Below, in pieces: positions 40,601-46,862 of a stretch of DNA of 64,000 bases; position 1 is the stretch's first letter; every line of letters starts with the position of its first letter. Below the pieces are notes generated by a model. It was given only the letters and a program-made list of their open reading frames with translations, was not told the origin of the DNA and searched no databases. This DNA is from JAFAMB01 sp963775805 (GTDB lineage: Bacteria; Verrucomicrobiota; Verrucomicrobiia; Chthoniobacterales; JAFAMB01), in NCBI GenBank assembly GCA_963775805.1, contig CAVZKG010000003.1:40789-104788 (forward strand). Direction: 5' to 3'. A program made the translations under genes and the position numbers.

Positions 40601-40983
40601 ACCTTGAGTTCGTACCCCGCGGCCAAAGCATCGGCTGGGAACCGAATGAAAAATGGTCCAGAAAGAGCGTAGTGCTCGCCGGAGAAAACAACTATTCCGA
40701 CGCCCATCTGTTCCCTTGGCTTTATCAGCATTTGAATATTGGCAAGCTGATTGGCATGCCCATTCCTGGAACGGGAACGGCGGTCTGGTGGGAGATTCTG
40801 CAAGACCCAAGGCTCGTTCTCGGCATCCCAGAGGTCGGTTTCCGGGACGAGAAAGGGCGATTCATGGAGCAGACTCAGATCGAACCGGACATCAAGGTTC
40901 GAAACGATGCAAAAACTGTCGGCGAAGGCAAGGACCTTCAGCTCGAAAAGGCGGTCGAGGTGCTGATGCAGGAAGGGAGCTAG
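37618..40983 (+). CDS. Exported tricorn-like protease (S41 family)
   Basis: 1121 residues. After a signal sequence come two beta-propeller blocks of repeated SPDG/S-xDG motifs (PAISPDGRTIAFS; PVWSPDSKLIAFSS; SLSPNGKEFAFV; MFSPDGRRILFA; KYSPDGKEVAYLENR), a Lys/Glu-rich charged segment (about 599-632), a helical core, a PDZ domain (about 830-890) and the S41 catalytic domain. His810 (ASHTG) and Ser1027 in NNYSDAHLFPW match the tricorn catalytic His746 and Ser965, and EQTQIEPDI near the end fits the Glu1023 region. This version appears active, unlike the small S41-like protein at 4955. Tricorn releases short peptides for amino acid recycling. Stands alone. Confidence 0.92.
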   Translation: MFLSASLASNTRFTLVRFAIALLALGFSPLTPTLFAIDPAGSLPAFGIENNPLWLRYPAISPDGRTIAFSFRGHIFTVPSTGGLAVALTAGQAHDSSPVWSPDSKLIAFSSDRYGHDDVFVMSSQGGPARRLTTYSTNSAPASFTPDGQFVLFNENRLGSAESSMFPERVFTQLYKVSVQGGLEPEMVLTTPALHAQYDRTQSQILYEDLKGYEDPWRKHETFSVAHDIWLYNSKTGDHAKISNFQGENREPVWSSDESAIYCLTEQSGSFNVWRLSLTGGQPQQLTNFQRNPVRFLSVADNGELCFGYDGEIYTLPAGESQPQKISIQVGLSDSIAETQNKNYADNVTEVSLSPNGKEFAFVVRGDIYVASTDEGETKRITNTPGQERSIMFSPDGRRILFAAEYAKPWGIYEASIVQPKEKEPYFFNSTVVDIHPIVENDQENFQPKYSPDGKEVAYLENRTTLKVINLDSKQSRLILPGDRNYSYEDGDQWYDWSPDGKWFLVSFMTADRWGTEAGLIDSGGQNQLTNLTNSGYDSFRPRWMMNGKSMIWFSDKYGLHGDGGSADAQADIYEMFFTQAAYDRSKLSKAEFDILTESEAEAKKKSEGEKKEENKEPDANAPKKVEPIEIDLKNIEDRISRVTLGSAEIEDGRLTNDGETLLYLVKSDKGYELWSLKPREGELKRLWEVEAPKASRTDIPFPAAIQLDKDEKNVFVLSSGKITKVAVADGKAEPAKFNALKELDGSAERGALFEHIWRQVQEKFYVKDMNGVDWRYYKSVYSKFLPYISNDRDFSEMTSEMLGELNASHTGCKLLPEKQNADATAALGAFFDGSYKGAGLKIQEVIEKGPLVTASAPIQAGMIIEKINGVTITPGMEYDSLLNHQAGKPLLLGIFDPTKNSRVDVTVKPISTGEQDELLYERWVKRRRDLVNKLSNGTIGYVHVRGMDDESFRETYSEALGRDSSKKALIVDTRGNGGGNLHDALATFLSGHPYLEFVPRGQSIGWEPNEKWSRKSVVLAGENNYSDAHLFPWLYQHLNIGKLIGMPIPGTGTAVWWEILQDPRLVLGIPEVGFRDEKGRFMEQTQIEPDIKVRNDAKTVGEGKDLQLEKAVEVLMQEGS

Positions 40984-41317
40984 CCCGCGTTTTTAAACAT
41001 CCAAGTGAGAAATGCGCACGGTGCGGCGGAGGAAGCCGGCAACCAAATGGATGCCGGCGTCGGCGTATGGGAGTATGGGCGTGTCGGCGAATACGAAGTT
41101 AGATTCGCATTGTCATTTTGCTGCGCTTTGGAACAGCCCCTCAGGGACGAACGATAGGGGAAGACCTCCGAATCCTCGCAGAAAAATAAGATTTCCAACC
41201 ATTGTAGTACAGAGTACCGATTCCGGACCACACTTAGTTTATTGGCGCAAGATCCGATGGCTGCGCACTAAACGAGCGAGTAGCATAGTCTGATCGCTTT
41301 ACAAAAATGGCAACCAT
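40984..41317. other. Intergenic region with interspersed repeat copy A
   Basis: Between the tricorn-like gene and the peptidoglycan-binding protein there is no convincing gene. 41011-41093 is an inverted copy of a repeat also found at 48798-48873 (see repeat entries). The rest is ordinary non-coding sequence. Confidence 0.6.
41011..41093 (-). repeat. Interspersed repeat, copy A
   Basis: Read on the minus strand this matches 48798-48873 along its whole length with small gaps. The two share the exact 16-mer GCATCCATTTGGTTGC (here 41039-41054 in complement), and similar CGCCGACAC, CGCC-ATAC and CGCCGTGC-type blocks around it. Both copies are intergenic. Confidence 0.6.
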
Positions 41318-41755
41318 ATGAAAACGAAGGTACTATCAGAAATGCTATCATCTCCCGCGCTAGTCATGATTATGCTGGGGTTCGCCAGCCTCCCACTCAC
41401 TGGAAGAGCGGGTGACCAACCGGCAGAATGGCGACCCCGCACGACCGGTCTCGATTGCCACCACGGAACTCAATTCATGGTTCATTCCGAGGCAACCCAC
41501 CTCAGCCTGAACGACCCTGTCGTAGCACGGGTCCAGCTGGCACTTCGACGACGCGGCTATTACACCGGGCCTATCAACGGGTTTTTGGGACAAAATACAC
41601 AGAACGCAATTCAGACGTTTGAGGTTCGTCACTGCGATGTCGCTGCACCGCTGGTAACTCGCTGTCTCTTGGTCGAGCTTGGGATCGGTTCAGACGGTAA
41701 ATCGGTTGTACGCACTGAAGGTTCGCTGGATCGACAAGACGAAGTGATCGACTGA
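41318..41755 (+). CDS. Exported protein with a peptidoglycan-binding-like repeat
   Basis: 145 residues. A signal peptide (1-31) is followed by a short linker and a single motif VVARVQLALRRRGYYTGPINGFLGQNTQNAIQTFEVRH near 68-104. This resembles the PF01471 putative peptidoglycan-binding domain (three-helix bundle, 'L-x-x-x-G-Y-Y-x-G-x-x-x-G'). Cysteines at 47 and near 104 and 115 may pair. The end is an uncharacterised acidic tail. No catalytic domain is attached, so it would only bind wall or a partner. It lies upstream of tRNA-Asp. Confidence 0.7.
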   Translation: MKTKVLSEMLSSPALVMIMLGFASLPLTGRAGDQPAEWRPRTTGLDCHHGTQFMVHSEATHLSLNDPVVARVQLALRRRGYYTGPINGFLGQNTQNAIQTFEVRHCDVAAPLVTRCLLVELGIGSDGKSVVRTEGSLDRQDEVID

Positions 41756-41880
41756 CAACTCGTTTTCGTGATTGTTCTTATTTCGCCATCGCCGAAGGCA
41801 CAAAGCGCGTTCCTTCCGCAGCCGAATTTTTCGGTTGAAGGCCGAGGCAATCGGTTCTAGTTTCGGCTTCCCTAAATTCT

Positions 41881-41954
41881 GGAGTCATAGCTCAACTGGT
41901 TAGAGCGCTGCCCTGTCACGGCAGAGGTTGCGGGTTCGAGCCCCGTTGACTCCG
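41881..41954 (+). tRNA. tRNA-Asp(GTC)
   Basis: All four arms fold: acceptor GGAGTCA/TGACTCC, D stem GCTC/GAGC, anticodon stem CTGCC/GGCAG with loop CTGTCAC giving anticodon GTC, and T stem GCGGG/CCCGT with TTCGAGC loop. The discriminator is G54 of the 3' block and CCA follows in the genome. Its last 15 bases (through position 41955) recur exactly at 44237-44251. Confidence 0.97.
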
Positions 41955-41955
41955 C
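41941..41955 (+). repeat. Putative attachment site, left copy (tRNA-Asp 3' end)
   Basis: CCCCGTTGACTCCGC covers the 3' T-stem, acceptor stem and discriminator of tRNA-Asp plus the next C. The identical 15 bases occur at 44237-44251 in the same orientation, 2.3 kb away. Tyrosine integrases commonly use tRNA 3' ends and leave such direct repeats. Confidence 0.7.
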
Positions 41956-41962
41956 CACTCTT

Positions 41963-42169
41963 AGATCGATCGCCAATCCTTTGCGGGAGTGCGGCGGCCG
42001 ACCTTGCATCCGTGGTATGCGTATCCGCTTCAAAGACGTCCTTGATCTGCTTGCCGCGTGCGTGTCAGAGATCCTTGAAGATTATCCTGATCTAGAAGCT
42101 GAAGATAACAAGGCGTGCCTCCAATACGCGGCGGCTCAAGCCGACCATGCGGTCCTTAAGGTGCCGTGA
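41963..42169 (+). pseudogene. DUF433 protein truncated at the tRNA-Asp 3' end
   Basis: From 41963 the frame reads RSIANPLRECGGRPCIRGMRI, then DVLDLLAACVSEILEDYPDLEAEDNKACLQYAAA, the typical DUF433 antitoxin-like sequence (normally starting a few residues earlier). No ATG is in frame at the correct place; TTG 41981 is the only start and would cut off the first motif. The sequence runs out of identity just after the tRNA, consistent with the tRNA end having replaced its 5' end. Partner toxin genes are not nearby. It converges with the KdpD-like gene, whose stop is two bases on. Confidence 0.65.
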
Positions 42170-42171
42170 AA

Positions 42172-43233
42172 TCATACAATCGTTAAATAAACCCCGGGTA
42201 ACTCCCGTATCAAGTCGTCATGCAATGGCCGATCAAACGGCCGTAACCGGCGTTTGCCCGACTGCCCGAGGATGACATGGGTAATTCCACAGTCCTTTAT
42301 AAACGACACCAGCGCCTGAGCGACCTGTTCGTGCTTCAGCAGAATTACAAGCCCACCCATTTTCTGGGCCGCTTCCAAGGTGTGCAACACCCGGCGTTGC
42401 ACTTCTGCATCGATTTTGACCACCGATTCGTCCGGCGTCCGAACGTAAACCGCATACCATTGCGCGTTCAGTTGCGCGGCTAGCCGGGCGGTTTTGCGCA
42501 GGAGACGCCCTGGATCCGGTCCGTGGCTGCTGATCGCGACCATCACTTTGCCGAGGCCACCGACGTTCGATTCTTGTTCCGACGCTTCACGGAGCCGAGT
42601 CAGATGTTCGGCCGTGAAAAAATTCTCAAGAGCCGCTTCCGCGCGTTCCTTCGGATAGATCTTGCCAGCCTCAAGCCGTTTTTGAAGGTCTTCTGCAGGC
42701 AAATCGATATTCACGATCTGATACGCCTTCGCAATAATTTCATCCGGTACACGCTCATTCACGCGGACCCCGGTCGCTTCTTCTACGATGTCATAGAGCG
42801 ACTCGAAATGTTGCACGTTCACTGTCGTAATGACATTAATGCCCGCTCGCAGCAAATGCTCGACGTCCTCATAGCGCTTGCGATTGCGGCTCTGTGAAGC
42901 GTTGGTGTGTGCCAGCTCGTCGACCAAAGCCACCGTCGGTTTTCGTTCGAGAACCGCGTCCACATTCATCTCGTGCAGGGTAATGCCGTGATGATGGGCA
43001 ACGAGTGGTGGAATGATTTCCAAATCCGCGATCTGCGTAATCGTTTCCGGGCGCTGGTGAGGCTCGACGTAGCCGATCACCACATCTATACCTTGCCGCC
43101 TAAGGCGGTTCCCTTCGAGCAACATTTGGTAAGTCTTCCCGACCCCCGGACATGGCCCCAGGTAGATCTTGAGCTTCCCGCGTTGCTGGCACCGGATAAT
43201 CGTTAGAAAATCATCCTCGGCTTGCTGGTTCAT
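42172..43233 (-). CDS. Stand-alone KdpD sensor domain plus universal stress (Usp) domain, no histidine kinase
   Basis: 353 residues starting at the ATG 43233 with AGAAGG before it. The N-terminal KdpD domain (1-230) has Walker A GPCPGVGKT (26-34), VALVDELAHTNASQSRNRKRYEDVE and VNVQHFESL, as in full KdpD. A Usp-like domain follows (about 240-353; VMVAISSHGPDPGRLLRK, QWYAVYV, VILGQSGKRRLRPF). The four membrane helices, GAF and kinase parts of KdpD are missing; the stop is clean. A spaced S-x-G-X20-WYAxY in the Usp part resembles the c-di-AMP motif reported for S. aureus KdpD (SxS-X20-FTAxY), with changes. No kdpABC or kdpE follows. Short KdpD forms exist in some bacteria, but normally with kdpABC. 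Confidence 0.85.
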   Translation of the reverse strand: MNQQAEDDFLTIIRCQQRGKLKIYLGPCPGVGKTYQMLLEGNRLRRQGIDVVIGYVEPHQRPETITQIADLEIIPPLVAHHHGITLHEMNVDAVLERKPTVALVDELAHTNASQSRNRKRYEDVEHLLRAGINVITTVNVQHFESLYDIVEEATGVRVNERVPDEIIAKAYQIVNIDLPAEDLQKRLEAGKIYPKERAEAALENFFTAEHLTRLREASEQESNVGGLGKVMVAISSHGPDPGRLLRKTARLAAQLNAQWYAVYVRTPDESVVKIDAEVQRRVLHTLEAAQKMGGLVILLKHEQVAQALVSFIKDCGITHVILGQSGKRRLRPFDRPLHDDLIRELPGVYLTIV

Positions 43234-43345
43234 CGCCTTCTTCTATTTAGTTTTGACTCAAGACAAAAAGGCAGTTGAGACCCTTAACACTCGATGTGTG
43301 AACGAGACAGAATTGTTGCTGGGGGAAACATCGTTGGAATACAGG

Positions 43346-43447
43346 CTATTTCGGAACCCCATATCGCTTGCAAAGTTCCAGATTGACTTCCAGAGGGATC
43401 GCCATGATCAGCGTAAAGATAATTAGGGCGATGGGTAGAAACCACAT
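43346..43447 (-). CDS. 33-residue single-helix membrane peptide
   Basis: The peptide MWFLPIALIIFTLIMAIPLEVN... is one hydrophobic helix (about residues 2-20) with a charged tail LCKRYGVPK. AGGAG lies eight bases before the ATG at 43447, a good ribosome site. It lies between the KdpF-like peptide and the KdpD-like gene on the same strand, in the place where kdpABC would be. I do not recognise it. The start signal, topology and position favour a real gene. Confidence 0.5.
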   Translation of the reverse strand: MWFLPIALIIFTLIMAIPLEVNLELCKRYGVPK

Positions 43448-43486
43448 AATTCTAAACTCCTAGTGAAATGGCAGTGATAGTCTGGA

Positions 43487-43567
43487 TTAGAACCATTCCG
43501 GCCGGATCAGAGCCACGAACAAGTAGATAAACAACAGCAGTGAAACGACGGCAGTTAAAAAGATCAT
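43487..43567 (-). CDS. kdpF: KdpF-like 26-residue membrane peptide
   Basis: Sequence MIFLTAVVSLLLFIYLFVALIRPEWF: a single membrane helix ending in an Arg-Pro-Glu-x-Phe motif. This is the KdpF consensus (small helix, then Y-L-x-x-A-L-x-x-P-E-x-F). KdpF stabilises the KdpABC potassium ATPase. Here it lies upstream of the KdpD-like sensor and 19 bases after another tiny membrane ORF; the kdpA, kdpB and kdpC genes are missing. Too small for usual gene finders. Confidence 0.7.
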   Translation of the reverse strand: MIFLTAVVSLLLFIYLFVALIRPEWF

Positions 43568-43586
43568 CGTCAAACGCCGATTAGAT

Positions 43587-43676
43587 TCATTCGCAAGCCT
43601 GCATGAAGAGAAGGCATAGGCCCATCGATACAAGGCCTAGGAGAAACATGCCAGGCAGCCAAATTTCGAGCATCAT
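43587..43676 (-). CDS. 29-residue single-helix membrane peptide ahead of kdpF
   Basis: MMLEIWLPGMFLLGLVSM..., one hydrophobic helix ending in FMQACE. Two ATGs (43676, 43673) stand in tandem. No strong ribosome site is visible. It opens the small-ORF series after the long leader on the minus strand. Small membrane ORFs ahead of kdpF do occur near kdp operons as far as I remember, but I cannot name a family. Confidence 0.45.
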   Translation of the reverse strand: MMLEIWLPGMFLLGLVSMGLCLLFMQACE

Positions 43677-43689
43677 GTGAAATAGATTT

Positions 43690-43934
43690 TCTTTGATAAC
43701 TTAGGCGCTCACCAGCGCTTATGGGTAGAATGACAAAGCTGAACCCTTTCTAGTGCGGAAAGTATCGCTAGAGGCACTGATCCGACGACACCACAAGTGA
43801 TTTAAGAGCTTCTCTGGTGCGGACCCTAATGGGCGTTCCTATAAAAGTGGTAATCTGCGAGGGAATGTCCGCAGATTACATTAACAAACTTCGCCGCAAT
43901 TTGACGCTGTGCATAACAGGAGGGGAGGTTAGTT
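43690..43934 (-). promoter_or_regulatory. Long structured leader before the small kdp-like ORFs
   Basis: About 250 bases separate the promoter from the first ORF. Two clear hairpins are present: GTAATCTGCG/CGCAGATTAC (43850-43879, 10 bp, perfect, 10-base loop), followed on the minus strand by CACTTTTATAGG, and GGCGCTcaccAGCGCTt near 43700-43716. A cis-regulatory RNA is plausible; I could not match the ydaO c-di-AMP or other known classes. Confidence 0.35.
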
Positions 43935-43964
43935 AGTTTAATGCTATGCGCGACATGTTGTCAA
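43935..43964 (-). promoter_or_regulatory. Sigma70-type promoter for the kdp-like locus
   Basis: On the minus strand: TTGACA (43959-43964), 18 bases, then TAAACT (43935-43940); a 17-base reading gives TTAAAC. The -35 is a perfect consensus match, and the next bases fit a start near 43928. This is the best promoter I can see in the accessory half of the window. Confidence 0.6.
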
Positions 43965-44119
43965 GTCCGGCAGAAAGTATGCGAACGATGCGAATTCGGG
44001 AAGTAATGGAAGTGACTCATGCCTGTTTCTTGGCGGTGTTGGCTGGATTCCGCGCCGGCTTGACGGTGGTCCCCGGCCGTGGCCGAGGCGGAGGTTAGGA
44101 TCGTCGAGGACTCATTCAT
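43961..44119 (-). pseudogene. Small ORF with SD, possibly frameshifted
   Basis: ATG at 44119 preceded by GGAGATAGCC on the minus strand; 52 codons (MNESSTILTSASATAGDHRQ...). In the next frame, a stop-free stretch from a TAA near 44098 encodes PPPRPRPGTTVKPARNPANT and then AKKQA, a much more protein-like Pro/Lys/Ala-rich tail. A single base change would join the start to that tail. I cannot tell whether either frame is real; the joined form would be a tiny basic protein. Confidence 0.25.
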
Positions 44120-44236
44120 GGCTATCTCCAGATTTAGGTTTCATCGTAGAAAGTTGATTTAGTAGAAGGTCGATTATTGTAGCGATAGCTCCACAAAGCG
44201 TTCAGCTCGAATTTCGGCGATGTTAAAAGAAAAAAT

Positions 44237-44251
44237 CCCCGTTGACTCCGC
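44237..44251 (+). repeat. Putative attachment site, right copy
   Basis: CCCCGTTGACTCCGC, identical to the 3' end of tRNA-Asp at 41941-41955 and in the same orientation. Its surroundings are not a tRNA. It would mark the far end of a 2.3-kb inserted segment. Confidence 0.65.
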
Positions 44252-44452
44252 ATTATTTATCCTTCTCTCCTCGAAGCACCTCAGAATTGAAACCGACGGA
44301 GCTATCCCTTGATTGCTTGACGGGCATTTTTACGAGGATTTTGATTTAGCCTTGAAAGCGATTCCGAAAGACGAACACCCGTCGGTCCGCATGGAACTAG
44401 AAAAGATACCGACCTTGATCAATGATCTTTCAATCGAAACGAGCGAAACAAT

Positions 44453-45979
44453 ATGATGACCAGCCCAACCCAGTTTAAGCGGACCAACCCCGAAGCCGAA
44501 GGCATTCCCTCTGCTGCGGTCCTGGATTTCGTCCAGGCGATCGAGCAGCACACGCACCCGATGGACGCGGTGCAAGGGTTCATGTTTCTGCGCCACGGGA
44601 ACGTGGCGGCCGAGGGTTGGTGGCTTCCTTACGGACCTCAAAATCCTCACTCTCTCTACTCGCTGAGCAAGAGTTTTACTTCAACGGCCATTGGTCTGGC
44701 GGTGCATGAGGGCCTGCTCACAGTGGAGGACCCGGTTCTGAAGTTCTTCTCAGACGACGCACCGTCAAATCCAAGTGAGAACCTCAAAGCCATGCGCGTG
44801 CGACACCTTCTCTCCATGAACACCGGCCACAAGGAAGACACGACCGGGCAAGTTTTCCAGAACTTCAATCGAGTCAGCCTGTTTGGTCGGCAACCTCGGC
44901 ACAAAGCAATTCAAGAGCGACCTGGGGTTCCGAACCAACAAGATAACTGGCCTCGTATTTTCTTATCACTGCCCGTCGAGCACCAACCCGGCACATGGTT
45001 CGTCTACAACACCGCGGCGACATACATGCTCTCGGCCATTATCACCAAGCTGACTGGCCAGCCCCTTCTGGACTACCTCCGTCCGCGCCTGTTCGACTTG
45101 CTTGGCATCGAGAACCCCTATTGGGAAACCGATCCGCGTGGCATCAACATCGGAGGGTCGGGCCTAAGCTTGAAAACAGAGGACATCGCGCGCTTCGGTC
45201 AGATGTACCTTCAGCAGGGTGTCTGGGAAGGAAAACGCATCGTTCCTCGAGAATGGATTGTCGAGGCCACAAGTCTCCACTCCGACAACAGTAACACGCA
45301 GACCAACCCCGACTGGACCGTTGGATACGGCTATCAATTCTGGCGGTGCCGGCATGGTTGTTACCGGGGCGACGGTGCGTTCGGCCAATTTTGCGTTGTA
45401 ATACCTGAACAGGACGCTTTACTGGCCATTATCGGTGGCGTTCAGGACATGCAGAGTGTGCTGGACCAGGTGTGGAAGCATCTGCTGCCCGCCATGCAAC
45501 CGAAAGCGTTGCCCGCAGAACCGCAAGCCTATCGAGCACTCCGCGATAAGTTAGCGATCTTAACCTTGCCAGTTCCGAAAGGGCAGCCTTCGTCGCCAGG
45601 AGCGGAACGATGGTCGGGAAAAACGTATGAACTCGAAACGAATGATCTGAATATCGAGAGCGTCACAATCAAGTTTGGCCAGGAGGGCAGCACGCTTATC
45701 GTGCGGGACGAGCGCGGCGAGCACCCTATTCAGGTTGGATACGCCACCTGGCTAAAAGGGACCACCGATGTGCGTGGCAATGGGGACGAACACGTCGCCG
45801 CGTGCGGCGCATGGATGACAGACGACACCTACGAGATGAGAATCTGCTATTACGAGCGCGTGTTTTGCCCTGTCTTCCGCTTTCGCTATACGAGCGGCAA
45901 GCTCCAAATGGGAGCAGAACCAAATGTATCCTGGGATTCGAGAGCGACCACGACGATTACCGGACACATGGTCGAATAG
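44453..45979 (+). CDS. Serine beta-lactamase-like hydrolase (class C / esterase EstB type)
   Basis: 508 residues, no signal peptide. The nucleophile motif SxxK is S70-L-S-K73 in SLYSLSKSFTS, the tyrosine motif is Y185 (WFVYNTAATYML) and a late RGDGAFGQFCVVIPEQDAL segment stands for the KTG region, as in esterase and D-aminopeptidase members of the AmpC fold. The C-terminal ~130 residues look like a beta-rich lipocalin-like appendage. Such proteins are mostly esterases or peptidases, and true beta-lactamase activity should not be assumed. The start is ATG at 44453 (a second ATG follows). It sits just outside the proposed att-bounded segment. Confidence 0.85.
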   Translation: MMTSPTQFKRTNPEAEGIPSAAVLDFVQAIEQHTHPMDAVQGFMFLRHGNVAAEGWWLPYGPQNPHSLYSLSKSFTSTAIGLAVHEGLLTVEDPVLKFFSDDAPSNPSENLKAMRVRHLLSMNTGHKEDTTGQVFQNFNRVSLFGRQPRHKAIQERPGVPNQQDNWPRIFLSLPVEHQPGTWFVYNTAATYMLSAIITKLTGQPLLDYLRPRLFDLLGIENPYWETDPRGINIGGSGLSLKTEDIARFGQMYLQQGVWEGKRIVPREWIVEATSLHSDNSNTQTNPDWTVGYGYQFWRCRHGCYRGDGAFGQFCVVIPEQDALLAIIGGVQDMQSVLDQVWKHLLPAMQPKALPAEPQAYRALRDKLAILTLPVPKGQPSSPGAERWSGKTYELETNDLNIESVTIKFGQEGSTLIVRDERGEHPIQVGYATWLKGTTDVRGNGDEHVAACGAWMTDDTYEMRICYYERVFCPVFRFRYTSGKLQMGAEPNVSWDSRATTTITGHMVE

Positions 45980-46272
45980 TCAATTTGATCACATCCGCGC
46001 CGCAAGCATCTCTGCGCCTGCAAAGCACAATGAGAAATGCTCGGCTTAGCTCCCGCTTTCCAACCGTGCAGTTTGCCGGGATTCATCCACAAGTCATGAC
46101 AAAATCATGAATTGTTATTCAATGAGCTAAATATTCCCGCTTAGCCACGAAAGGAGAAGAATGCGAACATTTCCGCTCCTCGGTTCAGCGCTAATTCTGG
46201 GAAACACGTTGTTCCGTGAAAGTAACGCAATGATCGGGTTCGACCCCCCGCTCATTGCCAGGTCCCCGCGAC

Positions 46273-46692
46273 TCATTTCCAAGCCAGGATCAACGCCCCC
46301 GCCGCAATACAGAATCCGCCAATTCCTTGCCTGGCGGTAAGACGTTCGTTCAGGAAAAGAATCCCGAGAGCCATGGCCATGACAACGCTCAACTTGTCGA
46401 CAGGCGCCACTTTGGAGAGATCCCCAACTTGAAGCGCTCGGAAGTAGCAAATCCAGGAAAGCCCTGTCGCAATGCCGGACAGAACAAGAAAAAGCCAGGT
46501 TTTCCTGCTAATGGTTTGCAAATCAATCCCGCGCATCGTCACGAAAACGATCGCCCAGGTGAATACAAGAATAACAGTTGTTCGGATTGCCGTAGCGAGG
46601 TTCGAATTTAGTCCGGAGACACCAATCTTTGCGAGAAGTGCAGTCAATCCGGCAAAAAAAGCGGATGCGAGGGACCATAAGAGCCATTGCAT
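46273..46692 (-). CDS. EamA-family half-size transporter
   Basis: 139 residues with five hydrophobic helices, a single EamA domain. MQWLLWSLASAFFAGLTALLAKIG starts it and FLNERLTARQGIGGFCIAAGALIL ends it, both family hallmarks. Half-size forms must dimerise to match the ten-helix DMT transporters. Drug/metabolite exchange at the inner membrane is the usual role; the substrate is unknown. The stretch 45980-46272 before it (to the esterase) has no further gene. A terminator of the upstream phosphoesterase lies 102 bases behind its start. Confidence 0.9.
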   Translation of the reverse strand: MQWLLWSLASAFFAGLTALLAKIGVSGLNSNLATAIRTTVILVFTWAIVFVTMRGIDLQTISRKTWLFLVLSGIATGLSWICYFRALQVGDLSKVAPVDKLSVVMAMALGILFLNERLTARQGIGGFCIAAGALILAWK

Positions 46693-46793
46693 AAAATTTC
46701 TCCGATAAGAATCTTCGATGAGTCAGGCACAAAATCCAGCCTGAGCGTTTTCGGTTTCGCCTTTGCTTAGGCCTTAAACCACACAAAAACAAC

Positions 46794-46819
46794 CCGCCAG
46801 CGCCTTGCAACGCTGGCGG
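46794..46819 (-). terminator. Intrinsic terminator after the phosphoesterase gene
   Basis: CCGCCAGCG and CGCTGGCGG (9 bp, perfect, 8-base loop) lie 44 bases after the stop at 46863. On the minus strand it is followed by GTTGTTTTTGTG. Good intrinsic terminator. Confidence 0.8.
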
Positions 46820-46862
46820 ACTTAGACAACGGCGGCCTATCTCCTTCGTTTCGGTTCAACCG

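Noticed and set aside
40984..41317. A 93-codon frame in the gap after the tricorn-like gene
   Set aside because: It runs through repeat copy A, has no ribosome site and shows no protein-like segment.
41963..42169. DUF433 as an active antitoxin
   Set aside because: No start in the right place and no toxin (PIN-like) gene nearby.
42172..43233. Full KdpD histidine kinase broken by frameshift
   Set aside because: A clean stop follows the Usp domain and no kinase motifs (H-box, N, G1, G2) are found downstream in any frame before the DUF433 remnant.
43690..43934. ydaO/c-di-AMP riboswitch before the kdp-like genes
   Set aside because: The conserved cores I remember for the ydaO class (GGGGAACCC-, GCTAACCTCGTA-like) are not seen on the minus strand; only generic hairpins are present.
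44237..44251. Second, broken tRNA-Asp gene
   Set aside because: Only the last 15 bases match; no D, anticodon or T-loop arms precede them.
44453..45979. True class C beta-lactamase (resistance gene)
   Set aside because: No signal peptide, no clear KTG box, extra C-terminal domain: it fits the esterase/peptidase side of the family.
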